From positions 1 through 35,423 of the forward strand of contig JAVBNT010000049.1 of NCBI GenBank assembly GCA_031551355.1: a stretch of DNA of 35,423 nucleotides. Reading direction: 5' to 3'. This document shows, one piece after another, positions 1 to 8,499 of the stretch (the first letter of the stretch is position 1; every line of letters begins with the position of its first letter). The position numbers were made by a program, and so were the translations under genes. Under the pieces are notes generated by a model that was not told the DNA's origin, made no database searches, and was given only the letters and a program-made list of their open reading frames with translations. This stretch comes from JAVBNT01 sp031551355. GTDB lineage: Bacteria > Vulcanimicrobiota > CADAWZ01.

Positions 1-81
1 ATTGCGAGCCACAGGCGTGGCAATCCAGGAGAGCTATTTATATTTTGCTGGATTACCACGTCGCTTTCAGCTCCTCGTAAT
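1..81. repeat. Imperfect hairpin repeat at the window edge
   Basis: Two nested inverted arms are visible: positions 1-8 pair with 74-81 (one mismatch), and 16-28 pair with 48-60 (one mismatch). The layout is that of a short dispersed palindromic element with no coding capacity. It may continue beyond the left edge, and no second copy is visible in this window. The rest of the gene-free stretch up to 245 holds only the dtd terminator. Confidence 0.6.
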
Positions 82-187
82 GACAATGAACGGATTGCGC
101 AGTATTGCCTGAAACGACGATTATTTTTTCCGGTTACTATAGTAATGGAACATTACATTTTTTTGCTGCCACTATACAAACAGGCAT

Positions 188-216
188 AAAAATACCGGCT
201 AATAATTTTGCCGGCA
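188..216 (-). terminator. Rho-independent terminator after dtd
   Basis: On the minus strand, TGCCGGC (210-216) and GCCGGTA (193-199) form a 7-bp stem with one G-U pair and a 10-nt A/T loop. A run of five T follows (plus-strand A at 188-192). It lies 30 bp beyond the dtd stop codon. Confidence 0.65.
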
Positions 217-245
217 ACAAACTCAAAACGGTCCCTTATCTTATC

Positions 246-698
246 CTAAAAGTTCTTTCTGCTGTCCAAAAGCAGCGTCACCGGCCCTTCATTACACAGC
301 GATACCCTCATCATCGCCTGAAAAACTCCGGCTTCAACACGGATACCCATAGCGGCAATTTTATCCATAAAATAAAAATAAAGCTCTTTGGCTGTCTCCG
401 GCGGCGCGGCCGAGGCAAAACTCGGACGGCGGCCTTTGCGGCAGTCTCCGGACAGCGTAAACTGGGACACCACCAGCACGGATCTGGATGCGCAGTCCAT
501 TAGCGAACAGTTCATCTTGTCCTGCTCATCCTTAAAAACCCGCAGATTGGCAATCTTATCGGCAAGATAATCGGCGTCCTGCTGCGTATCACCTGTTTCC
601 ACACCTAGCAGCACGAGAAACCCCTCCTCTATTTTACCTGTAATTTCACCGTCAACCTCTACGGAAGCGGACGAAACCCTCTGAACAACAGCTCTCAT
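246..698 (-). CDS. dtd: D-aminoacyl-tRNA deacylase
   Basis: Dtd hydrolyses D-amino acids wrongly attached to tRNA (for example D-Tyr-tRNA), a cytoplasmic proofreading step on free aminoacyl-tRNA. The 150-residue length is normal for the family. The two signature segments are present: SQFTL at residues 78-82 and NEGPVT at 136-141, the latter holding the Gly-Pro dipeptide that gives chiral selection. The second motif usually reads N-D-G-P-V-T, so Glu137 is a conservative change. Residues 124-127 read GVFQ where the family often has a Gly in the last position. The ATG is preceded by AGGAG at good spacing. The gene lies downstream of rel in the same direction, a common pairing, but an inverted-repeat element (725-868) and a terminator (893-925) separate them, so dtd probably needs its own promoter. 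Confidence 0.97.
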   Translation of the reverse strand: MRAVVQRVSSASVEVDGEITGKIEEGFLVLLGVETGDTQQDADYLADKIANLRVFKDEQDKMNCSLMDCASRSVLVVSQFTLSGDCRKGRRPSFASAAPPETAKELYFYFMDKIAAMGIRVEAGVFQAMMRVSLCNEGPVTLLLDSRKNF

Positions 699-724
699 AA
701 AACACTCCTAATATAGCAATATCC

Positions 725-868
725 CAATGTCATTAAGTTAAGAGAAAATGGTTTCTCACAGAGAAGAGGAGAACACAGAGAGGTTTAACTGGCATTTATC
801 TCCGTGGCCTCTGTGAGAGAGCCAAAGATGTCAAAATCGGCGATGAAAAGACTAATTTAATGACAGTG
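725..868. repeat. MITE-like inverted-repeat element, copy 1
   Basis: A 144-bp element is bounded by CAATGTCATTAAGTTA on the left and, read inward from the right, CACTGTCATTAAATTA, an imperfect 16-bp terminal inverted repeat. The inside holds a second inverted pair of CTCACAGAG / CTCTGTGAG type, so the whole could fold into a long hairpin. It contains no coding sequence. Related copies are at 18894-19073 and 34275-34429. It sits between rel and dtd. Confidence 0.75.
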
Positions 869-892
869 AGCAATATCCATCCCAATATAACA

Positions 893-925
893 TAATAAAA
901 GCGTGACAGTTAAGTCCTGTCACGC
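893..925 (-). terminator. Rho-independent terminator after rel
   Basis: A perfect 9-bp stem, GCGTGACAG (901-909) and CTGTCACGC (917-925), has a 7-nt loop. Reading on the minus strand it is followed by TTTTATTAT. It lies 25 bp past the rel stop codon, so most rel transcripts should end before dtd. Confidence 0.8.
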
Positions 926-950
926 CAGCAGCATAATTCGTAAATTAACC

Positions 951-3143
951 CTACAAAATAGCCATATCGTCGCACGATGAAGCGCGGGAAGCGGCAAGAA
1001 CGCCATTTACACGCGAAATCCTCCGCAAAACGTCGTTAAGCTGAGCCCTGTCAACAACATCAATACTGATAGACACAATCGCCTTACTTTTCTTAACTCT
1101 TGCACTGCAGGAGGTCGCAGGAATCCTGAACTCATTAACAACACTCATTAATTCGGCAAGAAGCCCTCTTCTATCCCATGCTTCAACTTCAAGCTCTACA
1201 GGGTAACGCCTGTCGTCATTTTTACCTTCCCACCAGACTTCCGTAATTCTGTCTTCCTGTATATTAGGGCAGTTGCGCCTGTGAACCGATACGCCGGTGC
1301 CGAATTTCCAGTGTCCGACAATATCATCGCCGGGAACCGGGTTACAGCACTTGGCAAAAACAACAAGAATATTATCAACGCCTTTAACTCTGACGCCCTT
1401 ACTCAGTTTTTCTTTTTTGGAAGAAACCCGCCTCGGAGCAATCAGAACCTCGTCAACTTCCTTCGGCATCTCATCCTTTATTCTGGTCAAAAGTTGTGTT
1501 ATAGAGGTTTCTCCATACCCCAGAGAAGCAATCAAATCATCAACCGATGTAAAATTAAGTTTAGAAGCAATCTTTTCAAAAATCTCCGTTTCGGCCAGAA
1601 CTTTTTCCATTCTCTGGCGCTTGAGTTCTTTTTCCAGAATTTCTCTTCCCCGGAGAATATTCTCTTCACGGCGTTCTTTTTTGAACCATTGACGTATCTT
1701 CACCTTAGTGTGATTGCTGCGGCAGATGTTAAGCCAGTCAAGGCTTGGAGTCGCATGTTTAGAGGTGATTATTTCCACCCTGTCGCCGTTTTGAAGACGG
1801 TATTCAAGCGGAACAATCCTCGCATTAACCTTGGCGCCGACACACTGATGACCGACATGTGTATGTATTCTGTAGGCAAAATCTATCGGCGTCGAGCCGG
1901 CAGGCAAATCAATGGCATCGCCCCTCGGCGTATAAACAAAGACTTCCGACTCATTAAGATCAAGCCTGAGGTTTTCAATATAATCGCGTGCATCCTTGGA
2001 ATCATTCTGCCAATCGACAATACGCCTTACCCACGGGTAATCTTCCTGGGCAGCCGAATGTTCCTTGTTTTCCCTGTTTTCCTTATAAGCCCAATGGGCG
2101 GCAAGACCATATTCATTCACATGGTGCATCTCAAACGTTCTGATCTGAATTTCAAGCGGCTCCTCACCGGGTCCGTAAATTGTAGTGTGGAGCGATCTGT
2201 AACTGTTGGACTTCGGACGGGCAATATAATCTTTTATACGACCCTTCATAGGGATCCACAGTCTATGAACAGCCCCAAGGACCTTATAACAGTCCTCAAC
2301 GTTATTAACAATTACTCTGATCGCAAAAAGATCGTATATTTCCGAAAACTCCTTGCCTCTCTGAGTAATTTTCTGATAGGTACTGTACAGGTGTTTACGC
2401 CTTCCGGAAATTTTTGCCTCAACGCCGTGTTCCTTGAGCTCTCTTTCAATAATAACAATTGCATCCTGAATAATTTTTTCCTTATCAGCCATTCTGGCAT
2501 CAACAAGGTTTTTCAGTTTGTTATATTCCTCAGGCTCCAGATATGAAAAAGAAAGATCCTCGAGTTCCCACTTGAGTTTCCACATACCAAGTCTGGAGGC
2601 GATAGCGGCAAAGATATCAAGAGTCTCCCTGGCAATTTGAATCTGTTTTTCCCGCGGCATAAAAGCAAGCGTACGCATGTTATGCAGACGGTCGGCAAGC
2701 TTTATAAGAATTACCCGTATGTCCTTGGCCATCGCAAGAAAAATTTTTCTCAGATTCTCAGCCTGCCTGTCGGCCCTTGATTTAAGCGCAGAGGTGAAAT
2801 GGTGTTCTTTGGATGTGAATGCCGTCAGCTTCGTAACCCCGTCCACAAGCATAGCAACTTCTGGAGAAAACTTTGATTCAATTTCCTCAAGGCTGGCGGA
2901 AGTATCTTCAACCACGTCATGAAGCAAAGCAGCGGCAATAGCATGTTCATCAAGATGCATGGCCGCAAGAATAAGTGCCACATTAAACGGATGCATTATA
3001 TAGGGCTCACCGGAGATGCGTTTCTGGCCCTCATGAAGACGGGATGCAAAATCAAAAGCATTCCTTATGATCTCCAAGTCGGCATCGGGACGCCGCTCTT
3101 TAACAAGGGTCAGTAATTCCTCAATATTAACTTCGGTAGTCAT
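951..3143 (-). CDS. rel: Bifunctional (p)ppGpp synthetase/hydrolase
   Basis: This is a long Rel/SpoT enzyme that makes (p)ppGpp from GTP/GDP and ATP and also hydrolyses it, setting the stringent response. In the 730-residue form, the HD hydrolase domain is intact (H51, the H75-D76 pair, and KLADRLHNMRT at 148-158). The synthetase domain has GRRK at 247-250, the catalytic Asp in YDLFAIR (D271), RIKD at 302-305 (the RxKD form typical of bifunctional enzymes) and E331 in EIQIRT. A TGS domain covers about 400-460 and an ACT domain ends the protein. Both catalytic centres therefore look active. I chose the ATG at 3143 because GGAGG lies 6 nt upstream. A TTG at 3167 would add eight residues without a ribosome site. 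It follows recJ in the same direction with a 180-bp gap that holds its own promoter. Confidence 0.97.
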   Translation of the reverse strand: MTTEVNIEELLTLVKERRPDADLEIIRNAFDFASRLHEGQKRISGEPYIMHPFNVALILAAMHLDEHAIAAALLHDVVEDTSASLEEIESKFSPEVAMLVDGVTKLTAFTSKEHHFTSALKSRADRQAENLRKIFLAMAKDIRVILIKLADRLHNMRTLAFMPREKQIQIARETLDIFAAIASRLGMWKLKWELEDLSFSYLEPEEYNKLKNLVDARMADKEKIIQDAIVIIERELKEHGVEAKISGRRKHLYSTYQKITQRGKEFSEIYDLFAIRVIVNNVEDCYKVLGAVHRLWIPMKGRIKDYIARPKSNSYRSLHTTIYGPGEEPLEIQIRTFEMHHVNEYGLAAHWAYKENRENKEHSAAQEDYPWVRRIVDWQNDSKDARDYIENLRLDLNESEVFVYTPRGDAIDLPAGSTPIDFAYRIHTHVGHQCVGAKVNARIVPLEYRLQNGDRVEIITSKHATPSLDWLNICRSNHTKVKIRQWFKKERREENILRGREILEKELKRQRMEKVLAETEIFEKIASKLNFTSVDDLIASLGYGETSITQLLTRIKDEMPKEVDEVLIAPRRVSSKKEKLSKGVRVKGVDNILVVFAKCCNPVPGDDIVGHWKFGTGVSVHRRNCPNIQEDRITEVWWEGKNDDRRYPVELEVEAWDRRGLLAELMSVVNEFRIPATSCSARVKKSKAIVSISIDVVDRAQLNDVLRRISRVNGVLAASRASSCDDMAIL

Positions 3144-3195
3144 AACGCCTCCAAACCCATTCAACAACTAAAATACACATCAAAACTGCAGCTAT

Positions 3196-3204
3196 ATTAT
3201 AGCA
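3196..3204 (-). promoter_or_regulatory. Extended -10 promoter for rel
   Basis: On the minus strand TGCTATAAT forms an extended -10 element (TG, one base, then the consensus TATAAT at 3196-3201). No good -35 box is seen at 17 bp, as expected for extended -10 promoters. The start point would fall near 3189, about 45 bp before the rel ATG. Confidence 0.5.
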
Positions 3205-3324
3205 TACGGGACAAAAAAATTAAGCCAAAAACGCATCGGCTTATTTATAAAAAGCCTGCAATAATCAAAACAAAGTTATAACAGTAATTATTTTATCATA
3301 CAATACAAAATAAGTCACTTTGGC

Positions 3325-5754
3325 TCAAATCAAAGATAATATTTCCAGTTTCAGCTGATCAAAACTATTATTGTACAGTTGCTCAAAAATCTCAAACGAT
3401 TTCCTCTGCAAACTGAACGACTCAAACAGCTTGGAAGCAATAAGACTTTTGTCGGTTACCGTATCATAAGATTTAAGCATAAAACGGCCGCCGTCATTGA
3501 TAACTATTCGCAGTTCATTTAAGATTTTAAGGGCTATTTCCGCGGTAACCGGCTTGATCGTGTCATCACCAATCATACTTACTAATTCTGATGCCGAAAC
3601 ACAGTTTCCGGATTCAAAAAACTTGCGAATCTTCTCAAGTCTGCCGACTGTCGGCTGAGCAACTTTCTGAAGCGAATTTTCCAGAGACAAATCTTCTTTT
3701 GTAAAAAGAAAATGAATTTTTCTGGCCTCCTTATAAAAAGAGGAAGAAAAATGATTGAGCGACGGAGGAGGATAAAAAAGTATGATATCGTCACAGCACA
3801 TCAGGGAATCTACGTCCTTAAAAAAAGATATAACCGGTGCCCTTGGTGCCGAAATCTCCTCAAATTCAGCTCCGTCAAGGATAAACTCAAGCTTTTTTTT
3901 CTGCTGAGGAGTTCTTACCAAAATCGCTGTACTGTCCGAGGAGGAAATTACGTCGCGTATATAAGAAATCCTGTTACACGTATTTCTGGCATCCAAAATA
4001 AACGGCTGCGGAAACTGTGAATTTTCCTGGGCGGAAAAGTTATCGGCAGCAGGTTCAGGAATCAAAATAGATTCTATAACCAGTGAAACGAATGAACGTC
4101 CGTTGTATATTTCAACAACCGGCGCGGCGATTATATCATACAAAAGCTCATTAATATTCAAGCGATCCAAAACCGTGCCTTTGCGGAAATAAATGCCTTT
4201 AAGCTCAACCCCGTCCTGAACCATTTTCAAACGGAGATGATTCTGTTTTCCTACAACCGACGCATCTGCTATTTTTACAGCTCGGAAAAACAGCAGCGGC
4301 TGTCCGTTTCCTTCTCCATAGGGAGCAGACATCGCAAGCTGCGAAACATTTTTCAAATCAAGCATGGAGAAAGAAGATTCAAAATCGAAGTCCCGCTTCT
4401 TCTCAAGCTCCTGATGCTGCGGTAAAATATGGCGGATACGTTCCTTTAAAAGCGGAATATTTTCCTTTTTAATACTGAATCCGCCGGCACAAACATGCCC
4501 GCCAAAATCCTCAAAAAGCTCTTTATGCGATTCGAGTATCGCATAGATATTATACCCGTCGGTTCCTCTTGCCGAACCTCTGCCCAACTGACCGCAAACA
4601 GATATTATAAATACCGGCATCGAAAAAAAATCCGACAGCTTTGCGGCCGTAATCCCGATCACTCCCGGATGCCAGTCATCGCCGTCAATAACGGCTATTT
4701 TGGCATCGGAAAACCCCGGTTCATCCTGAAGGCGGAAAATTATCTCACGCCTTATTTTTTCCTCTATTTTCTGACGCTGCTTGTTTAAATCAAGAAGTTT
4801 TGACAGCAGTTGCTCAGCGGCCTCCGGGTCTTTTTCAAGCAAAAGCTCCACCGCCATTGCCGCATGTCCTATACGTCCGGCAGCATTGATTTTGGGAGCG
4901 ATAAAAAAACCTAAATTTCTGGCATCAAGCGGAAGACGGCAGCTTTTATCGGCAAGCAGATCAAGACCAATCCAATAATGCTCACACAGTTCAAATTTTT
5001 TTAGACCTTCAGAGACAAAAACCCGATTCTCAGACAATAAAGGCATAACGTCGGCAACAGTTCCTATGGCTACGAGAGGTAGGTATTTATCAGGGAACGG
5101 CATTGCAAGTTTTTCACAAACAGCCTGCAAAAACTTAAAAACAACACCCACTCCGGCCAAATCCTTGAAAGGATAGTTACATTCCGGCTGATGGGGGTTG
5201 ACGATAGCGTTTGCCGGCGGCAGAAGCTCCGGAGCCTCATGGTGATCAAGCACGATCACAGTGACGCCTTTTTCAACAAGATGCAAAATCTCATCATAAT
5301 GGCTAATACCGCAGTCGACCGTAATGACGAGAGAGATACCATCGTCAACAGCAGATAATACGGAAGCTTCGGACAGGCCGTATCCTTCATCCACACGGTG
5401 AGGAATATAGAAATCCGCCTCAAGGCCGAGTTCCCGCAAAAAATGCACGAGAATTACAGTGGACGTAACGCCATCGGCATCATAATCGCCAAAAACACGA
5501 ATCCTTGATTTACAGCTGAAAACATCGAAAAAAACATCAACGGCATCCTTCATACCCTTAAGCAAAAAAGGCGGATACAACTTATCAGGTGTGGGGGAAA
5601 GGTAGGATTCGGCAACATCCGCTTCAATAGAGCGAACCGTCAAAAGAGATGCAAGCGGCTCCCCGATGCCGAAACGGTTCATAAATCCCAAAATTTTTCC
5701 CGCATCAAGGCCGGAAAGATTAAGCAAGGAATGTTCCTTTAACTGCATTGACAT
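3325..5754 (-). CDS. recJ: Single-stranded-DNA-specific exonuclease RecJ
   Basis: RecJ degrades single-stranded DNA 5' to 3' in recombination, mismatch and base-excision repair. The DHH phosphoesterase motifs are complete: YDADGVTS at 91-98, VDCG at 146-149 and LDHHE at 169-173. The DHHA1 motif follows further on (RGSARG, then FGGHVCAGGF). At 809 residues it is longer than the roughly 580-residue enterobacterial enzyme. The extra C-terminal part of about 240 residues resembles the long RecJ layout seen in Gram-positive bacteria and elsewhere. Only 8 bp separate it from the stop of the upstream lipoprotein gene, so the two are probably co-transcribed and perhaps translationally coupled. An ATG two codons in (5748) is an alternative start. 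Confidence 0.96.
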   Translation of the reverse strand: MSMQLKEHSLLNLSGLDAGKILGFMNRFGIGEPLASLLTVRSIEADVAESYLSPTPDKLYPPFLLKGMKDAVDVFFDVFSCKSRIRVFGDYDADGVTSTVILVHFLRELGLEADFYIPHRVDEGYGLSEASVLSAVDDGISLVITVDCGISHYDEILHLVEKGVTVIVLDHHEAPELLPPANAIVNPHQPECNYPFKDLAGVGVVFKFLQAVCEKLAMPFPDKYLPLVAIGTVADVMPLLSENRVFVSEGLKKFELCEHYWIGLDLLADKSCRLPLDARNLGFFIAPKINAAGRIGHAAMAVELLLEKDPEAAEQLLSKLLDLNKQRQKIEEKIRREIIFRLQDEPGFSDAKIAVIDGDDWHPGVIGITAAKLSDFFSMPVFIISVCGQLGRGSARGTDGYNIYAILESHKELFEDFGGHVCAGGFSIKKENIPLLKERIRHILPQHQELEKKRDFDFESSFSMLDLKNVSQLAMSAPYGEGNGQPLLFFRAVKIADASVVGKQNHLRLKMVQDGVELKGIYFRKGTVLDRLNINELLYDIIAAPVVEIYNGRSFVSLVIESILIPEPAADNFSAQENSQFPQPFILDARNTCNRISYIRDVISSSDSTAILVRTPQQKKKLEFILDGAEFEEISAPRAPVISFFKDVDSLMCCDDIILFYPPPSLNHFSSSFYKEARKIHFLFTKEDLSLENSLQKVAQPTVGRLEKIRKFFESGNCVSASELVSMIGDDTIKPVTAEIALKILNELRIVINDGGRFMLKSYDTVTDKSLIASKLFESFSLQRKSFEIFEQLYNNSFDQLKLEILSLI

Positions 5755-5762
5755 AACGACAT

Positions 5763-6908
5763 CTATTTTCCGGCGGCAAACGCCTGAACAATTGAATTAA
5801 AATTATACAACATTACTTTCTGCAAAGAATCGGGAAGCATTTCCCTGCCCCGCAGTCTCTCTAAAAAGCAGAATCTGAGTGCCGGATATTTTTTACACAG
5901 GGAGATATTGTCTTCTTTTGAAGATGAAACAATAAACACCACCAGTCCTGCATTTTTACTGTCGGCAGCAAGTGCCGATAACGAAGCGTCCCGGTCTGAA
6001 GAAGATATTCTCGAAGTAATACATAATCCGAAATCCCTTGCAAGGTAGTCGAACAGATACCCCTCCGCAGCAATGGGCCGCAGTTCCCCGGAACTTCTCA
6101 CATTGGTGATGTCAAGAGAAACCGGCATATTTCCGGCATTCATCATTTTGGCAAAATGAATAATATCAAGACTTCCATCGGCATTAGCCGCTAGTAAATA
6201 TTTCTTATTGGGACATTCATTTACAACCGGTTTCAAACCCGATGCCTTGATTGCATTATTATAAGCTTCAAAAACATTCTGATCTGTCAGCAAAGCTCTG
6301 TTGTGAATCTCTCTAAGTGCACTCGGTTTCTGAGCCGGAGCAGCTTTTTTAGGATCGGCAGGCTCTTTTTCCGGCTTGACAGAGGCAGCCTGTTCCGCCG
6401 GAGCAGTCTCTTTATCTGTCCCAATAAGATCAAGCTTTACGATCTCTGCCGCAATATTACGGTATTGAACGGCATTGCATACGGGGCTGTTCCATATATA
6501 AGGATTAGGAATTTCACCGGAATCAGAATCGATCATAAACGGTTCAATGCCTTTCGATGAGTCGACTATTTTTATTTTGGGATTTATTTTCGACAGACGA
6601 TCGGCAACATGGTTATCAATGCCGAATCCGTTAATCACACAAATATCAAAACCGGCAAAATAAGCCAGCTTATCCTCCGCAATTGTGAACGTTTTAGCAT
6701 CTGCATCTGTCGGAATAATCTGTTCCAGAGCAATATTACGCCTCGTATTTACCAAATCCGCAGTGATAATATATACCGGCGAAATTGTTGCACAAATACG
6801 CAGGGGCGGGCCCGGAGCATAAACAACAGTATTGGTAGAGCTGGTGCAGGAAGGCAGCATTAATGAAGAAAAAAATAAAAGAACAATGATAAAAAATTTA
6901 TTTTTCAA
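5763..6908 (-). CDS. ZnuA-like lipoprotein with lost metal ligands
   Basis: The 381-residue protein starts with a lipoprotein signal peptide (LPSC, Cys21). It follows the layout of cluster-9 metal-binding proteins of zinc/manganese ABC transporters: an early beta strand with ISPVY, FDICVINGFGID at 87-98, NPYIWNSP at 135-142, an Ala/Pro/Lys/Glu-rich linker at about 163-195, and YLFDYLARDFG in the C-terminal lobe. All four usual ligand sites appear changed: Lys72 where a His precedes T-[FY]-E, Tyr137 in place of the His of DPH-W, no His before the YLFDYLARDFG helix, and SSSKED where an acidic ligand is expected. No permease or ATPase gene is adjacent. The fold assignment is fairly secure. Metal transport is doubtful, and a structural, regulatory or different ligand-binding role is possible. 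It is co-directional with recJ, 8 bp away. Confidence 0.75.
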   Translation of the reverse strand: MKNKFFIIVLLFFSSLMLPSCTSSTNTVVYAPGPPLRICATISPVYIITADLVNTRRNIALEQIIPTDADAKTFTIAEDKLAYFAGFDICVINGFGIDNHVADRLSKINPKIKIVDSSKGIEPFMIDSDSGEIPNPYIWNSPVCNAVQYRNIAAEIVKLDLIGTDKETAPAEQAASVKPEKEPADPKKAAPAQKPSALREIHNRALLTDQNVFEAYNNAIKASGLKPVVNECPNKKYLLAANADGSLDIIHFAKMMNAGNMPVSLDITNVRSSGELRPIAAEGYLFDYLARDFGLCITSRISSSDRDASLSALAADSKNAGLVVFIVSSSKEDNISLCKKYPALRFCFLERLRGREMLPDSLQKVMLYNFNSIVQAFAAGK

Positions 6909-6933
6909 AAGAATTCTCCTTAGCAGACGAATT

Positions 6934-6939
6934 ATTATA
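6934..6939 (-). promoter_or_regulatory. Candidate -10 box for the lipoprotein-recJ unit
   Basis: A consensus TATAAT lies on the minus strand 26 bp before the lipoprotein start codon. The matching -35 position (6957-6962, TTCGCC) is poor, so this is a tentative call. The rest of the 414-bp gap up to 7322 is A+T-rich, with the plus-strand promoter at 7173 as its only other clear signal. Confidence 0.35.
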
Positions 6940-7172
6940 TTAAACCGGACAATTGCGGCGAAAGGTTTGAATAATTCGTTTTACATAAAAAAACTCCTTT
7001 ACATATGATCAAATATACCGCAAGCTTTGCCCAGGGGATATAAACATAAATGTGTAAAAACAGATAAATACCGGTAAATTTTCCTGAAAAAATATCAAAC
7101 GAGGCTTAAACGGATGACAATTACCGCTTAAACAAGGCGTTTTCACAGAAAATATTAAAAAAAGAGTAAAAT

Positions 7173-7201
7173 TTGACACCGGTGTCGAATAATCTTACCA
7201 T
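7173..7201 (+). promoter_or_regulatory. Sigma70-type promoter with palindromic operator
   Basis: A consensus -35 TTGACA (7173-7178), a 17-bp spacer and the -10-like TACCAT (7196-7201) face the TPR operon. A perfect 12-bp palindrome, GACACCGGTGTC (7175-7186), overlaps the -35 box and spacer, the usual position for a repressor site. The regulator is not identifiable from this window. Confidence 0.55.
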
Positions 7202-7322
7202 AATCTTTATCGCAATTTTTCTGCAATTCGTTTAGTTCAATCGTGTGAAACGCAGTATTTGTAGCGAAATTGCAAAGACATCGCTCATTTTCCTTAACAA
7301 AAAATTCAAGGTTAAAACTTTT

Positions 7323-8474
7323 ATGGTCGGATCGCCAAAAATTAAGACACACCGCCTGCTCATAGGATTCATTATACTGGCTGTTTTCACATCTGCTGCG
7401 GTATATGCCGCGAATGACAAACTAAACAGACGTGCAGAAAGAAGTTTCTCCAAGGCGCAAAAACTGGAAAAGGAAAACAAAAACACCGAAGCGCTGGCGG
7501 AATATGAGAAAATACTCAAAAACTATCCCGGCTCCGTGAAAGTTCTCGAAAGAACTTCCTATCTTTATATGCTTGCAAACAACGCGGCTAATGCCGAGAA
7601 AAGCGCCCAGGCCGCCATTAAAACAGGGGAAAACTGTCCCATTTCATCGAATATAATGGGTATGCTTATGGAACGGCGGGGACAACTGGGGCAGGCGGAA
7701 CGGCTGTACACAAAAGCACTCGAGTCCGATCCCTTATACGCAGGAGCCTATAATAATCTAGGTAACATATTCCTTAAAAAAGCTGATTTCAAAAAGGCCG
7801 AGGAAAACTACAAAAAAGCTACGGAACTGGATGGCAAAAATCCGCTGTTTTACAATAATTTGGCTTACTCTCAGGAACTGGCAGGTAATGTTGACGGTGC
7901 TGAAAAAAACTATTTAAAAGCACTGGAACTTAATGCCTCTTTCAAAAAAGCCGAAGAAAACCTTTCAAACCTGAGAAACAATCAAAACCCCAGACCGACA
8001 ACAGACGATGAAAAGAAAATAGCGGGCAGTATCTGCAAGATAAAACCTCCGGCCGATTTTCGTTTTTTAGGCGCCTTCAAATCTGAAGACGGCAGCAGGA
8101 CTGCGATTTATGATTATAAAAAAAGACAAAGATTTATTCTTAAACAGCTTCCTAAAAATAATGCTTTTAATGAAACAATCTTCTCACAAATGGTTTTTGA
8201 ACACAAACAGGAATTAAGCAAAATGCTGAAGGATATTACTGATGCCGATGACCTGAATATAACAGGACAGGGATATATAAACACAGGCAAACTCCCGGTC
8301 CTTTATATATCGTCATCTTTTCAAAAAAACAATATTCCTTTTGACGGCGTGTTCAGCATAATATCCCGCAAGAATCCCGACAAACATGTAATGCTGACCG
8401 TAATAGTCAATAAGGGTCTTTACAGCAGAGGAGCAACTGAAACGTTTATAAAAAATATAACGTCAAATATATAA
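7323..8474 (+). CDS. Exported TPR-repeat protein
   Basis: From the ATG at 7323 the product has 383 residues. It starts with a cleavable-looking signal peptide (basic start, hydrophobic core LLIGFIILAVF, AVYA cleavage site near residue 29). At least four tetratricopeptide repeats follow at about 35-215, clear from spaced AYNNLGNIFLKKADFKKAEE and FYNNLAYSQELAGNVDGAEK patterns. The C-terminal 160 residues form a separate region I do not recognise. TPRs scaffold protein contacts, so a periplasmic assembly role is plausible. A GTG at 7245 would add 26 residues before the signal peptide and has no ribosome site. I prefer 7323, which has AAGG 11 nt upstream. It is the first gene of a three-gene operon, with a 25-bp gap to the next. 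Confidence 0.75.
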   Translation: MVGSPKIKTHRLLIGFIILAVFTSAAVYAANDKLNRRAERSFSKAQKLEKENKNTEALAEYEKILKNYPGSVKVLERTSYLYMLANNAANAEKSAQAAIKTGENCPISSNIMGMLMERRGQLGQAERLYTKALESDPLYAGAYNNLGNIFLKKADFKKAEENYKKATELDGKNPLFYNNLAYSQELAGNVDGAEKNYLKALELNASFKKAEENLSNLRNNQNPRPTTDDEKKIAGSICKIKPPADFRFLGAFKSEDGSRTAIYDYKKRQRFILKQLPKNNAFNETIFSQMVFEHKQELSKMLKDITDADDLNITGQGYINTGKLPVLYISSSFQKNNIPFDGVFSIISRKNPDKHVMLTVIVNKGLYSRGATETFIKNITSNI

Positions 8475-8499
8475 TTCTGATAATCTGGGAGAAAAGTCT

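Noticed and set aside
105..570. Plus-strand open frames across dtd
   Set aside because: They are antisense to the well-conserved dtd and give no recognisable protein.
725..868. CRISPR-like or tandem repeat array from the CACAGAG words
   Set aside because: The repeated words are arms of one hairpin inside each element, with no regular spacers and no cas genes nearby.
1281..2546. Open frame of about 420 codons on the plus strand
   Set aside because: It lies wholly antisense to rel, whose domains and catalytic residues are clear. Its translation shows no family pattern and there is no ribosome site.
6909..7322. tRNA or small RNA in the 414-bp gap
   Set aside because: No cloverleaf or terminator-ended stem-loop was seen, only promoter signals.
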